DNA from: Thozetella sp. PMI_491
Taxonomy: Eukaryota > Ascomycota > Sordariomycetes > Chaetosphaeriales > Chaetosphaeriaceae
DNA length: 64,000 nt
Assembly: GCA_021432635.1 (NCBI GenBank)
Contig: MU270079.1
Span: 310,001-374,000 of the forward strand
Direction of reading: 5' to 3'
Shown here in pieces: positions 34,393 to 45,810 of this stretch. Within the stretch, counting starts at the first letter, position 1. Every line of letters begins with the position of its first letter. A program made the position numbers and the translations under genes. The notes beneath the pieces are model-generated. The model was not told the DNA's origin. It saw only the letters and a program-made list of their open reading frames with translations, and ran no database searches.

Positions 34393-36222
34393 TTATTTTA
34401 GTATGTGATGCCCATGCTTCGTGGCCATCTTTTCTCCCCACTCAATCTCCTCTTGTATCGGGAGAATGACATTTCTGTACAAACCATCGCACGTAGTAGA
34501 ATCCTCCAAGCTGACCCTTGACCCGGCCGGGACCCATCGAACATCCAGGCACGCGAGTATGGCGCTTCGGTATGTCGGGAAACAGTCTCCCAGCGCAAGT
34601 TCTACCACTTGAAGCGCCGCAGTAAGATCCGAATTCGCCGTGGCCGGACCCTGCTGCGCAGAAATGCTCTGGCGAAACTTCTCGATGGGCGTCCAAGTGT
34701 GAACCTCGATCAGAAGGATACCCAGTCTAAGGATGCCAGGGTTGGGATGGAAGACTGTCAGGCTGGTGCTTTCGGGCGCGCTATCGACGCGGTGTGCATC
34801 CCCTAACGGGGACTCAAGATATGGCTGCCGGTAATTTATGGCCTGCCCCGCAGAGCAAAAGAAGTAGATCTGATCTTCTCTGAACTGGCTGCTCAAAAAG
34901 GCGCTGTCGTGTAGTTGAAGAACGGAATATGCCAGTGTCAACGCGAGCCTCCGCTTGCTTATCAAATCTCTCGGCGGCTGAGTGGCCAAAAGCAGGTCTT
35001 TGAGGGAAACCGGTATCGTGTTCGGGAGTAATTGACGTGGTGTTGGCGCAAGCTGGAAAACCTTGCGCACCACGGCGTCGTCTTCAGAGTTCTCCACGAC
35101 TATTCGGAGGCAGTAATGTCCCGATTGGCCACAGATGGCCTTAATTGCACCGCATATCTCATCCAGCTCTGCCCGTGTCTCGGCTGGCCACGCACTGCCG
35201 CCACCAAGTTAGTATCAAAGGAAGGGGGTCTCGGGAAGATGGGGTTCCCAATCGTCTGGCATGACATACGAGATATCTTTAATAAGCACCATCATCTCGT
35301 GCCATGGGCCTCCGCTTTCGACGAGAAAATTAAAATCCGCCTCTGTTGGTGTTAACTTGGGAAGGTCCTTCGTGCAGGCGGCCAGCGACAGGCGCGCTTG
35401 GTGAGGACTGCCACAGCTGCACGCCCAGTAGTGGGAGAGGGCTTTGAAAAGCCTTCGGGTGAGGGAGCGGAGATTGCACAGAAACGATACATCCGACTGC
35501 ACTGACTGATCACCCTCTCTCGGCTGCTGCCTTTCCGCTTTCCTTGTAGCATAGTTGATGATGCGCTCCAGCCTGGACCGCCATGTACGCAAGTTCGCAA
35601 TGCAGACGTCGCGCCGTTTTTCGCGCCTCAGAAACTTAACGCGTTCCCAAAACCTACTCGGCTGGTATTTCTGGGACTGTAGATTTCTCATTTTTTCCGA
35701 CATCTTGGAGAAGTCCTGGACGGTTCATTAGCGATGTCCTAGCTCATCCTCGCATATACTCGAAGCCATAGGAAAGACGGGCGCAGGGTTTACTAGGTCT
35801 GCTTTGGATATCTTGACAGTCTCGTCCTGTAGAAGCTGGTAAAAGAGGGTGAGCGTCTTTTCCATGGTTTGCAAGAAGAGCTGCAGATCGTTGTCGCTAG
35901 TGAAGAACTCTCGGAGCCCTTTGGCCACATCGCTGTCATTGTTCCAATTCTGGACACAAGATTGCACCTCCCGATCGTTCAAGATCTGGGCCTTGCGCTC
36001 CTCCGAGACGTTGGGCAGACTCGACACGATCAGTTCTATCTGTTTCTCCATTTCGTAAGTTTCCCAGTAGAATTCGTCGTAAAACTCCTGCAGCTTCCGG
36101 TCTCGGGTGGAGCTCGTCGCCGCATTTTTGAGCAGTGAAGTGGCCGAAGAGGACCATTTGCCCGCCTCAACGAACAAGGGGATGACGGCGAGAACAATAC
36201 CCGCAACCTCGAAGCCCGACAT
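34393..36222 (-). CDS. DUF7580 family protein
   Basis: Fungal protein of 558 residues matching the DUF7580 type, whose function is unknown; related N-termini occur in prion-inhibition/incompatibility-associated proteins. Exons on the minus strand are 35794-36222, 35270-35715 and 34393-35194. The introns are 78 nt (GTAAAC donor, GCTAATG branch, CAG) and 75 nt (GTATGT donor, TACTAAC branch, CAG), both in phase. The N-terminus MSGFEVAGIVLAVIPLFVEA is a hydrophobic helix characteristic of the group. A central helical region follows. The C-terminal half contains a degenerate kinase-like pattern: LALTLAYSVLQLHDSAFLSS, then QIYFF and LGILLIEVHTWTP. The start codon at 36222 is 357 bases from the divergently transcribed C2H2-RhoGAP gene. 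Confidence 0.82.
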
Positions 36223-36578
36223 GGCAGCACAATACAGCAAGGCCGAGTTGTCTCACGAGCAATGTTTATCTCAAGTTGAGCAGATGCGGCTGAAGTGATT
36301 CTCTCTTGAGGTGGGGCAGCTGACGCAACTTTGCTTTTGGGGGAAGCAGTAGCCAATAACCTTCCCAATCCGCACACGGACTGAAACAAGCAGAAAAGTT
36401 GCGCCTCCGGAGAGGGGTTTATCTTCCGCAGGTCTATCCCATATTGCCAGTACATAGCCAACCCGTAACCAACCCATGGCTATCAAACCCATTATACGAC
36501 ACGCTATTTCACTTCAACCTCTTGGCTTCCCGCTCTTCACCTTCATTATTTACCCCTCATATCCTCCCTATTAGCACC
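36223..36578. promoter_or_regulatory. Divergent promoter, DUF7580 / C2H2-RhoGAP
   Basis: This 356-base gap between two start codons must carry both promoters. The RhoGAP-gene frame is open back to 36399, but its first ATG with a family-like N-terminus is 36579. No known factor site was recognised. Confidence 0.5.
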
Positions 36579-39547
36579 ATGCCTGATTCTATTCAGGCTG
36601 CAGCCTTCCAGGTGGTGGAGATGCTCGACAGGGCTTTACTAGCACCCAGTTCAAGCCCTCAGCTTCGATCGGAACTCTCCACAATACTTACTCGTTTAAA
36701 TATATGGGCTGGCAACATCGGTGTTTTTGCTGGAGGCGCGGCATCCCTCGATGAACGGCTATGCGAGCACCAGGATATCCTTGACATTTTGCACCACTTG
36801 CTCGTCCGTCTAAGACAGAATCTTCGCGAGGCCATAACTCCTTCCTTCCAAGACACAGATCAAGAGGATAATAGCGACGAAACAACGGGATCAAGCAGTT
36901 CCTCCTCCTCCTCAGTAATGAGCCTTGATCTGGACGAGGACAGTTCTATAAATTTCTATGCAGAACAGCATATGGCAAGCGAGAACCAGCATGCTATTCA
37001 CAAGGCAAATGAAATTATCAGCCGCCTCTACAGACTCTCCTCTGTCATCAGAAAACCGGTATCCTCCAGAGAGAATGAAAGGGTTCGGAGGTTTGCCAAA
37101 GATATGGCGCAGCGGGATGATCTGCAAGACCAAGCGGAAGAACTCGAGGGCCTCGAATCGTTTGCCCAGTGGATGATCAACTACAAGTATCCCAAAGTTC
37201 CAAAAGTTCTCGCTGATAGACTGATATCGTCTATCACAACCCGGCGCATTAAGTTAGTTTACCGAGAACGGCACGGGAGGAAGCTCCAACATGGTGTGCC
37301 AAACATAACTCGTCAAGTTCAATATATGTTTCACGGGCCACAGCTCGACGACGCACCTCCTTCCCAGTCTGGAGGACGAAGGAATCGCGGGTCAGCAACG
37401 GGCTCTAAAGCTGTTTTGACTCCAAGTGCAATTTTATCTGCCACAGCTGCCTCCTCAGTTGACCGGGAACGGTATCGAGCGTACGGGATGTCGGTTGCCT
37501 TGTCCGGTATTACAAGAAGTGCGGTAAATAGACGCCGACAACTTGACGTTCCGTACCCTCCGTCATTGGCCGACAAGGCTTCTGAACAGGCTTTTTGTCC
37601 ATACTGCGCCAGGCTGATTTCCATTCAAGAAACGAAAGAACCTCGATGGACGTGAGTCTTGGCTCATACTCTCAACCACATCGGATTATTTGGCTAATCG
37701 AATGTAGGCGCCATATATTAAAAGATATTGAGCCATACATCTGCCTGTTTCCAGACTGTGAGAACGAGGAAACCGTTTTCCGATCATCAGAAGAATGGCT
37801 CAGTCACATGCAACAGCACACGACAGTCTGGTCCTGCCAGGTCCAGGGCCACGAACATATAATATACTATTCCCCGGGAGATCTCGAGGCGCATATGATG
37901 TCGGCGCACGCTGAAACCGTCGCCGAAAGCCAGCTTCCATACCTGATTGAACACAGTGCCCGGCCGCATCCTAATACTTTCGCAATCCTTACAGCCGCTG
38001 TTCAACAGGTTCCAGACCGGGGACCCACCGCGCTATCTCCTGCTCTCTGCCCCTTGTGTCTGTTACCAGTCGAGCCACAGACTCATAAATCAGAAGGTGG
38101 TGACCGAAACTTGTGCGACCATATTTTGGACCACTTGGAAGAGATGGCTCTTCTATCATTGCCTCCAACGGATCATGCGGCAGATGGGCGTTCAATAGAC
38201 TCCGAAAGGAAGACCGTTGCGACTGCTCATGACCTATCGGACCTGCCTGAGGTGGATTCCAGCGTTGACGAGTCTCAGCTAGCTCACCACAAGAGACTTC
38301 AGGAGAAATTCCACGATGTCCAGGATCTTCCAATATGGAACACCGTCTGCAGAGAGATCCGGGATGCTCGAAGGATGCACCAAAATGATTTTGAGCCGGA
38401 CGATCCCATCTTGATTCGGTTTAGAGAAGCGAGTGTGGTGGAAGTGCCAAGGGCGGAAGAGGTCCCTGCCAAGAAAGAAGCACTTCCAACCGGAGCCGTC
38501 GAGAATACTACCTCTGATCGTACAGATCATGGACAAGATCCTGATACTGAATATCTCAGCCGAGAAGGTTCAGAATTAGGGCCAGCTGACCTCGGCCCTA
38601 CGAACACGAATTCTCTCCAAAAAGAAGACCGGAGGAAACCCGTGGATATCGAAATCCCGGGTACTGTTGTTGACTCAGACAAAAGCGGAGAGGATTATAT
38701 CTCGCAGCAAGAACAGACGTCAACCAATAAGAGGAGCAACTGGCTCAGAAATTTTGCTAGGCGGAGCTTATTTGGCAAGAAACCAACTGCACCGGGTAGT
38801 GACGAGGGCTCTTCAGCTATCAATGACGAACAATATGTATTGAAAGTCTTGAATTTGCCTCTTATCGAGCAGACACGGATAACTCGCATCTCGAAGAGGC
38901 TGGAGACCAGTAGGGACAAGACTGAATTCTGGATGCCTTCGTTTCCTTGGCGGGCCCTTGATTATCTCAACTATTATGGCACCGAGCTTGAGGGCTTATA
39001 TCGAATACCTGGAAACGGCTCCGAAATAAGGAAATGGCAACGAAAGTTCGATGAAGGTAGGCGGTTATTTCGCTTCGCTCCTTCGCGCTCGAATTTGTTC
39101 GGTTCATTTACTAAAACACCTCTAGAACTTGACGTGGATTTGTTCAAGCAAGATGACCTACACGATGTCAATGTTATTGCGTCAATGCTGAAAACTTGGC
39201 TGCGTACTCTTCCCGAAGAGCTCTTTCCCAAGGAGGCTCAAGAAAGAGTTGCGAGAGAATGTGCAGACTCCGAAAGAGTCCCAGGACTCTTGGTAGAGGA
39301 ACTATCGGGTTTGCCGCCTTTCCAATATTATCTTCTTTTCGCCCTTACCTGCCACCTAAGCCTTTTACTCGCGCACTCTGACAAGACCAAGATGGATTTC
39401 CGAAACCTTTGCATTTGTTTTCTGCCATGTCTAAAAATCAATACTTTCTGTTTCAAATTCCTGGTCTGTGACTGGCGGGACTGCTGGAAAGGGTGCAAGT
39501 ACGAGGCCGCGTACATAGAACAGGAGTATGCACTGTTTGGCAGCTAG
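36579..39547 (+). CDS. C2H2-type zinc-finger protein with C-terminal RhoGAP
   Basis: Protein of 970 residues. Exons are 36579-37651 and 37708-39547; the 56-nt intron (GTGAGT donor, GGCTAATC branch, TAG) joins in phase 2. The N-terminal 350 residues match the start of fungal acuF-like C2H2 proteins (helical, with LSTILTRLNIWAGNIGVF and a Ser-rich acidic loop). CPYC..LI, CLFPDCENEE..F, HMQQH, HMMSAHAE, CPLC and CDHILDHLE provide the zinc-binding Cys/His sets around residues 340-540. A charged linker follows. The last 230 residues form a RhoGAP domain with the arginine-finger motif LEGLYRIPGNGSE, the LKTWLRTLPEELFP helix and the closing NLCICFLPCLKIN..CFKFLV segment. It would switch off a Rho-family GTPase. 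The pairing of these domains is unusual. Confidence 0.85.
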
Positions 39548-40583
39548 GATTCAATCCATAAGACATGGGATAGAAAGAAACCTAGATCCAGTTGCGGGTT
39601 ATCTAAAGTTAGAAGAGTTATTGCCCAGGCTTCTGTAGGTGGTAGCTAAGTTGCAGGCCAAGCAATACGTAACAACAATACCCACTTTCCTTGTTTGTTA
39701 GCGTGGAAAGTAAGAATGACAAGGCGGGAAAGATAGAACCAGGATATTAGAGGCTTTGAGTAGTGTCAGCTCTTACTTTCACTACTGAAACTCTTTCCTC
39801 CCCTTACTTTAATTGCTTACTGGAGGATGTAAACGCCATGAAACCACCGTCTCGGGGGTCATCTGTTTAGTAGTTGACTGGCCTCTACCTTATACCAATC
39901 TACCCAATAGACGAGAGGCGGATTGCACAAGGGTACTCAGATGGCCGGCCCCTCACATCACTACGATAGGGAAATAGCGCAGTACTGAGAGTAATCTTTA
40001 CAATCCCAATACTTGAGAACAAACCTCGTACTATAACTTTAAACACCTCTATAAAATTGAAACGATTACCTACGGAAAGCCTTCGTATCGATGCTTGACT
40101 ACTGACTTGGCTGTCTGTAGATTACCTGTTAGCCGTCTCGAATGTGTGGATGTTGGAGGTGGCGCTTAGAAGGGTTTAGCGGTTAGCGCGTAGGTAAGTC
40201 GACTTACAGCTCTGTCCGGGTGCGGGATCCTGCCTGTCAGAAACTGCGTCGCCCTGTGCATGTTGTGGTGGAGCCGATCTGGTAAAGAGTTTCATAATGA
40301 TTATGATAAGGGAAGACGGTTGGAAGAAAAGGGCGCGTTTGACACGTTTTCAAGCCAGACTTTTGTAAACCCACTATAGTTTGCCATGCTTGTTAGGGTA
40401 TAGCACGGTGCAGCCCTTCTTATCGGATGCACCGGCGGAACTCGGGAACGAATATCATCTCGTCGAATAAATCTACCTGCGCCGTGACTCATTCATTAGA
40501 GCATACCGGATAGATCGAGGAACAAGCGGGCATTCCAAACCAGCTATAGGGACAGTTTGGCCCAATTCCACCACTCATACGCC
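39548..40583. other. No gene recognised
   Basis: 1-kb AT-rich interval upstream of the aldolase-type gene. Only short, unsupported frames are present and no RNA gene was recognised. Confidence 0.5.
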
Positions 40584-41624
40584 ATGTATTTTACGTCAGA
40601 CAACTGCGCTGGCGCACACCCGCTAATCGCAGCAAGCCTTGCTGAGCATGCTAGCGGCTTTGTCCCCGCCTACGGCGAGTCTGATTTCGACCGCGCAGTC
40701 GAGCGCCGCTTCAGCGAAATTTTTGAGCACGAGGTATCCGTCTTCTTCGTGGCAACCGGTACTGCCTCGAACTCTTTGGCCCTCACCTCCGTAGCCAAGC
40801 CAGGCGGCGTTGTCTTCGCCCACTCCGTCGCGCACATCATCGAGGATGAGTGCGGCGCCCCCGAGTATCTGTCGGGCCAGCTGCGGATCGCGCCGGTCGA
40901 CGGCGCTGACGGCAAGATGGAGGCCGCACACTTGAGCCGGCTGATTAAGCGCATGGGGAATGACAATGTGCACGGTGGTCGCCCGAGTGCGATATCGGTG
41001 ACGCAGGCGACCGAGTCCGGCACGATCTATTCGCTCGCGGAGCTCGACGCCATATCTGAGGTCTCACGCTCCTTCGGGCTCCCGCTCCATATGGACGGTG
41101 CGCGTTTCACCAATGCTCTCGTCTCGCTCGGTTGTACTCCTGCCGAAATGACGTGGAAGCGCGGCATCGATATACTGTCCTTCGGTGCAACCAAAAACGG
41201 CTGCTGGTGCGCCGAGGCAGTTATCTTTTTCAGCAAAGATAAGGCCGCTGATTTTCCTTGGATACGCAAGCGCGCTGCACAACTCTTCTCTAAGTCGCGC
41301 TTCATCGCTGCTCAGTTTGATGCCTATTTCCGCGACGATCTGTGGCTGAATCTTGCCCGCCATTCCAATGCAATGGCGAGCAAGCTCGCCGCTGCTTTGG
41401 ACGCCTCTAGCTCGGTTCGACTTGTCGGGTATCCGCGGGGGAATGAAGTGTTTGCGGTTCTTAAAAAGCAGTCGATTAATAAAGCGAAGGAGGCAGGCGC
41501 AACGTTCTACGAATGGCCTGTGCCGCCACATCTCGTTGTTACAGATGATGAAGATTTATGCCGTTTCGTTACGAGTTTTGCCACTACAGACGAACATGTA
41601 TCTAGTTTCATGGCCTTGCTCTAG
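40584..41624 (+). CDS. Threonine-aldolase-type PLP enzyme
   Basis: Intronless 346-residue fold-type I PLP enzyme of the beta-eliminating lyase/low-specificity threonine aldolase family, which cleaves threonine or allo-threonine to glycine and acetaldehyde. The ATG at 40584 gives MYFTSDNCAGAHP, matching the family N-terminus; the frame opens a little upstream but without ATG. Visible are the GTASNSLAL phosphate-binding loop, HMDGARFTNAL with the PLP-binding Asp and Arg, and SFGATKNG with the Schiff-base lysine (Lys204). The length is normal. Motif wording (SDNxAGxHP; FGATKNGxxxAEAV) and the absence of introns resemble proteobacterial enzymes, so horizontal acquisition is possible but untested. 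Neighbours give no pathway. Confidence 0.88.
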   Translation: MYFTSDNCAGAHPLIAASLAEHASGFVPAYGESDFDRAVERRFSEIFEHEVSVFFVATGTASNSLALTSVAKPGGVVFAHSVAHIIEDECGAPEYLSGQLRIAPVDGADGKMEAAHLSRLIKRMGNDNVHGGRPSAISVTQATESGTIYSLAELDAISEVSRSFGLPLHMDGARFTNALVSLGCTPAEMTWKRGIDILSFGATKNGCWCAEAVIFFSKDKAADFPWIRKRAAQLFSKSRFIAAQFDAYFRDDLWLNLARHSNAMASKLAAALDASSSVRLVGYPRGNEVFAVLKKQSINKAKEAGATFYEWPVPPHLVVTDDEDLCRFVTSFATTDEHVSSFMALL

Positions 41625-42280
41625 TAGAGAGGGTTAAGTACACCTTGATACAAGCAATTGACAACTGTTAAGCTCTGAAAATATATATATAATGGCTAGC
41701 TTCGTCCACGGCCAACAGAAGATCTCATGCGACTTCTTCAAATGCCTTTGTTAATAGTCAATACTTCTTCTACCTTCTTGGTCAGGCCGTAAAAAACACT
41801 GTCTTTGGTCAATTATCCGAACGTCTAAGCGGCCGTAAGCTGATGGAATATGTGGTAGATCTAGCCAAAACTTGCGATTCGATAAGGTTCTCACTGCCTG
41901 TCCAGCCAATGCTAGGGCCTGAATCCCTTTGAGGGTGTCACGGCAGAAGGCTAGAGCATCAAAGCATTGATGACCATCGCTAAACCGCTACCATTCGCGA
42001 ATCGTCTCGGGTTTCGTGTGCCTTGGAGGAGTTAGAAGGGCACATGGTTGCTACGATAGCTTATCTCGATGTCACTGCTACGCTTTCGGCATGTTATATT
42101 ACATTTGACGTCTGTTCCCTGCCGTCCCACCCCAGGGAAAAGGCCCCGCTGTAAGCGTGTTAAACTCTGACTTGCCCCGCGTGAGTCAGGCAGATGTCTT
42201 AAAAGGCGACTGACTTGCACTCGCGCTCACCGCATTTGAGGTTCTTACTCATTCACTCACGTTCGATTTATACCCCAACC
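41625..42280. other. Intergenic, no gene
   Basis: 656 bases between the aldolase-type gene and the acyltransferase. Nothing was recognised beyond the acyltransferase promoter and leader. Confidence 0.5.
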
Positions 42281-43681
42281 ATGGAGGACTTTTCGAAATT
42301 CCAAGATGTGCTGGGCCAGCTCCCTATGCTAAAGACGTATACGCAGATCGTACTTGGCTTCCGTCTCCAGGATAACTCAGAGGATTCATTTTCCACCAAG
42401 GACAGCATTGCCATCGTCGAGGAGCTAAAGCGGGCCGCGAACCAGCTCACCGCAACGTTCCCTTGGCTCGCCGGCCATGTTATCCATGAAGGTACGGGCC
42501 CGGGCAACACTGGTCTGGCCAAGATCGTGCCGTACGCGTCGGGAGAGCGACCTACTCAGGTCCTGGCCAAGGACTGCATTCAGTTGCTACCGTCCTTTGA
42601 TGAAATCATCCAGGCCGGTGGGCCAATGTCAATGCTAGATGGGAAGGTCCTGAGCACGCGACGAGGCCTACCGGAAAGCTACGATGAATCGAGCGGCCCT
42701 GCACCCGTGCTTGTGATTCAGGCGAACTTTGTGAAGGGCGGCTTACTCCTGGCCTTTGCTGCGCAGCACAACATCATGGACATGAATGGGCTAGGGCAAT
42801 TGATCGGCCACTTCAGCAAGATGCTGCGCGGAGAACCTCTTACTCAGCTGGAAGTTGAGCAGGGCAACCGCGACAAACGCGACGTGATCCGGCTTCTCGC
42901 ACCGGATGAGATGGCTGACCTCAGCGAGTACCAATCCAGGCCGCCCCCATCACCGGCCCAGGAAGCCTCCGAAGACAAGCAACCCGTTGCCCCGGCGAAG
43001 TGGGTGTACTTCCGATTCCCCGGCCGGAAGCTCAGTGAGCTTAAGGCTCTCACAACGAAGTCACCCACAGACTCATCGTGGGCATCCACCGACGACGTCC
43101 TATCCGCCTTCGTGTGCGAGCGCGTCACTGCTGCCCGTGTCAAACGTCTTGGCGTTCCGGAAGCCGGCAGTATCACATTCTGTCGTGCGTTCAACTGCCG
43201 GAGCTTTCTAGAAACACCACTACCTCGCGAGTATCTGGGCCACAACGTCTTCTGTCTCAACACGAAAGTGCCAGTCGGGCCTAGCGGGCCAACGGAAGGC
43301 CTCCCAGTTCTGTCCCGCAGGCTACGCACCGAGCTACGCGGCGTCGACTCCAAGGTCATCCACTCTTTCGCCACGGCTCTTGCGAATGAGACGGACAAGT
43401 CGAAGCTGTCGTACGCGCCCGATATTGCCATGGACCGCTACGATATCATGTTTTCGAGCTGGTCGTACCTACCACTTTATCATACGGATTTTGGTCCCGT
43501 CATTGGAGGAAAGCCGCTCCTCGCTAAGCGACAGGACTTCGCCCCAATGGAGAGCCTGATGTATACGATGCCGAAGATGGTAGAAGGAGACGTCGATGTC
43601 GCAATGTGCCTGAAAGATCAAGATATTGAGAATTTACGGGCAGACAAAGAGTTTAGGAAGTATGCCTTGTATATTGGCTGA
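42281..43681 (+). CDS. BAHD-type acyltransferase (Tri101-like)
   Basis: Intronless 466-residue CoA-dependent acyltransferase of the fungal trichothecene 3-O-acetyltransferase-like branch of the BAHD superfamily, which acylates hydroxyl groups of small metabolites. The catalytic HxxxD motif is His163-N-I-M-Asp167 in AAQHNIMDMNG, after a strand-rich N-terminal half with FPWLAGHV. The second structural motif is represented by YHTDFGPVIGGKP in place of DFGWG. The start ATG at 42281 gives MEDFSKFQDVLGQLPMLKTY, usual for the family; upstream codons lack support. It is the first of a run of tailoring-enzyme genes, so a role in decorating a secondary metabolite, or in self-protection by acylation, is inferred. 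Confidence 0.88.
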   Translation: MEDFSKFQDVLGQLPMLKTYTQIVLGFRLQDNSEDSFSTKDSIAIVEELKRAANQLTATFPWLAGHVIHEGTGPGNTGLAKIVPYASGERPTQVLAKDCIQLLPSFDEIIQAGGPMSMLDGKVLSTRRGLPESYDESSGPAPVLVIQANFVKGGLLLAFAAQHNIMDMNGLGQLIGHFSKMLRGEPLTQLEVEQGNRDKRDVIRLLAPDEMADLSEYQSRPPPSPAQEASEDKQPVAPAKWVYFRFPGRKLSELKALTTKSPTDSSWASTDDVLSAFVCERVTAARVKRLGVPEAGSITFCRAFNCRSFLETPLPREYLGHNVFCLNTKVPVGPSGPTEGLPVLSRRLRTELRGVDSKVIHSFATALANETDKSKLSYAPDIAMDRYDIMFSSWSYLPLYHTDFGPVIGGKPLLAKRQDFAPMESLMYTMPKMVEGDVDVAMCLKDQDIENLRADKEFRKYALYIG

Positions 43682-44157
43682 GTGATATCTCTCAGATGTC
43701 AAGAATCTTCCTGGTGATTTTTGCCGCACCGTCGTACTTAGAACTTAGACAGGAGCCAGACACAAGATTTTTGGTCCTCCCAACCTTCTCCTTCCTACTT
43801 CCGAAGCATGAAGCCGAGAACAGAAAACTAGCAGATGGCGAGAGCCAACATGTTTCTCCCATAGTTGGGAGATTGCGGCGTGGAATGCGGTAGATCCTTT
43901 TACAAGCTGTGCCACCAGGCTCAGAATCCAAAGGGGCCAAGGCTTATCCCCAGGGTGTTTGGCTGCCTCAATTCCATAGAGCTCGAGATGCCAACCGACA
44001 TTGCCGATACGATCCCGCGGGCCCCTCGGCACAAAGTTGGCCGCTCGAACTTTGAGCAGACTTTGCGCACCAACTTTTATCTTTCTCCAAAACCAAATGC
44101 TTTCACAAGCTTTGAGACGAAAAAACAGTAACTCTCCTCAATAATTATCTTGTTAAT
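43682..44157. other. Intergenic, no gene
   Basis: The 3' flank of the acyltransferase and upstream region of the HET-ankyrin remnant. No recognisable coding content was found. Confidence 0.45.
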
Positions 44158-45516
44158 ATGCGCCTCCTTAGCTTCCGTGACGGCCACCCGCGCCTGACCG
44201 AGTACCCTGGAGGCAACCCTCCGCCTCACGCCATACTCTCGCATACGTGGGGACATGAGAGAGATAAGATATATTTCAAAGATTAGAAAAAAAAATTCAG
44301 CAAAAACAAAGTCTGGCTACCATAAAGTTCAGTTATGCGCGCGCCAGGCCGCCGCCGACGGATTGGCTTATATCTGGATCGACGCATGTTGCATTGACAG
44401 ATCGAACAGCGTGGAGCTCTCCGAGGCCATGTTTTTAGGGCACTGGGACATAGGACGCATGCTTATAGAGCATGGCGCCAGACTCGACTCGGCCAATGCT
44501 CAGGGTAACACTCCTGTTCCGTGCACCGAGCAGACACTTCCTTCACGAGGTACCTGCTAGACAAAGGTGCTCTGATCGACGCACAAAATGACGTTGGTGT
44601 TAGTCCACTCCTCGAGACTATCAGCTGTCGCATGAACGAGCGCAGAGGGCACCTGGATATCCTGCTCGAGAGAGGCGCGAATCCGTATTTGGCAAACCCC
44701 TTCGGTTACACCCCATTGAGCGAGGCATGCCGCGAAGGGAATACTGAAGCTGTCAAATCTCTCTTGAAGTGCGTTTCCCAGCCTTCCCTTCCCAGTAATT
44801 ACTTGCTTCGCGGAGCGCACCCATGGACTCTATTGGCGGAGGCGTGCTACCCTGTGCACCAGGATTGCGTGCAACTCTTACTGGAGGCTGGAGTAGATAC
44901 CGAGATCAAGACCGACGAGTGGTTCACGCCACTCCACCAGGCATGTCGGCGGGAGGACTCATCATCTAAAATCGTTAAAATGCTGGTAGATCGGGGCGCC
45001 TCCCTAGAAGCCAGAGACAGAGAAGAGCTCACCCCGCTCGCACTGGCTGCCCGAGAGTCGACTGCAGCAGTGGTCCAAGTCTTGATTGACGCTGGTGCTG
45101 ACATCAATGTTCAATCCAATGGTGGCGACCCCAAGGAGAAGGGCTACACGCGGCTGCATCTCGCTGTACAGAGTGGAAACGACGCTGTGATTGCGGTTCT
45201 GGTACGCGCAGGTGCCAACCTGGAGGCTCAAACTACCAACACCAAACTCACTGCGCTGCTGATGGCTGTGAAGGAGAGCAGATGGGATATAGCGTCTGTG
45301 CTTATTGAAGGGGGTGCGAACGTCAATACCTGGGACTCGACTCGGAAGACTCCATTGATGTCGGCTGCACAAGAAGGCAAACGAGAGCTCATCCAGCAGA
45401 TGCTTAAGCAGGGCGCGAACCCCCGTCTTCGCGATAGCGTCGGCCGCACCGCGATGATATGGCCCAAGCATGAGGGCTGGCCAAGTGATTTTGAGCCTCT
45501 CTTGAACGATTCTTAA
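44158..45516 (+). pseudogene. HET-domain/ankyrin incompatibility gene remnant
   Basis: The ATG at 44158 begins a typical HET (heterokaryon incompatibility) N-terminus: MRLLSFRDG, then PHAILSHTWG. After FKD the frame meets TAG at 44284. The next frame continues the domain without a gap (KTKSGYHKVQLCARQAA, then YIWIDACCIDRSNSVELSEA), so one surplus base lies at about 44283-44284. The middle and C-terminal part of HET, which normally follows ELSEA with NSMFxWY, is missing. Sequence passes at about 44428 straight into ankyrin repeats (FLGHWDIGRMLIEHGA). A second break at 44516-44520 looks like five surplus bases between NTP and VHRAD. From 44521 to 45516 nine or so ankyrin units are intact. HET proteins trigger cell death after non-self contact; this copy cannot encode the full protein as written. 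Confidence 0.82.
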
Positions 45517-45810
45517 ATTACTATACCACGGGCTGACAATATGTAGCTTCGCAGCGCCCAGTGCTAGGTCACAACTTTTAGCCGGCAATCGGGGGGTGCT
45601 AGCGGAGATAGCACCCGGGCACACGTCTCATTGTAACTATATTCACTCAGTTTGAAGGCTAACACTGCTGGATCTAACAAGCCGGGATTTTGAATGGCGA
45701 AAATTGCACTTGGCGGAATATCATCGAGGTTATATCTGAAGATATCCTAGGCAGCAGAGAGCACTCAAGGGAAAGGTACCGACTGCTATTGGTAGCCAAG
45801 GGTACCAAAG

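Noticed and set aside
36399..36578. Upstream extension of the C2H2-RhoGAP frame
   Set aside because: The extra 60 residues do not match the family N-terminus, and the ATG at 36579 has a better context and start sequence.
44500..44535. Very short intron (GGTAAC to GAGCAG) in the HET-ankyrin gene
   Set aside because: It would be about 30 nt, shorter than every other intron found here (49 nt or more), and it would remove conserved ankyrin residues.
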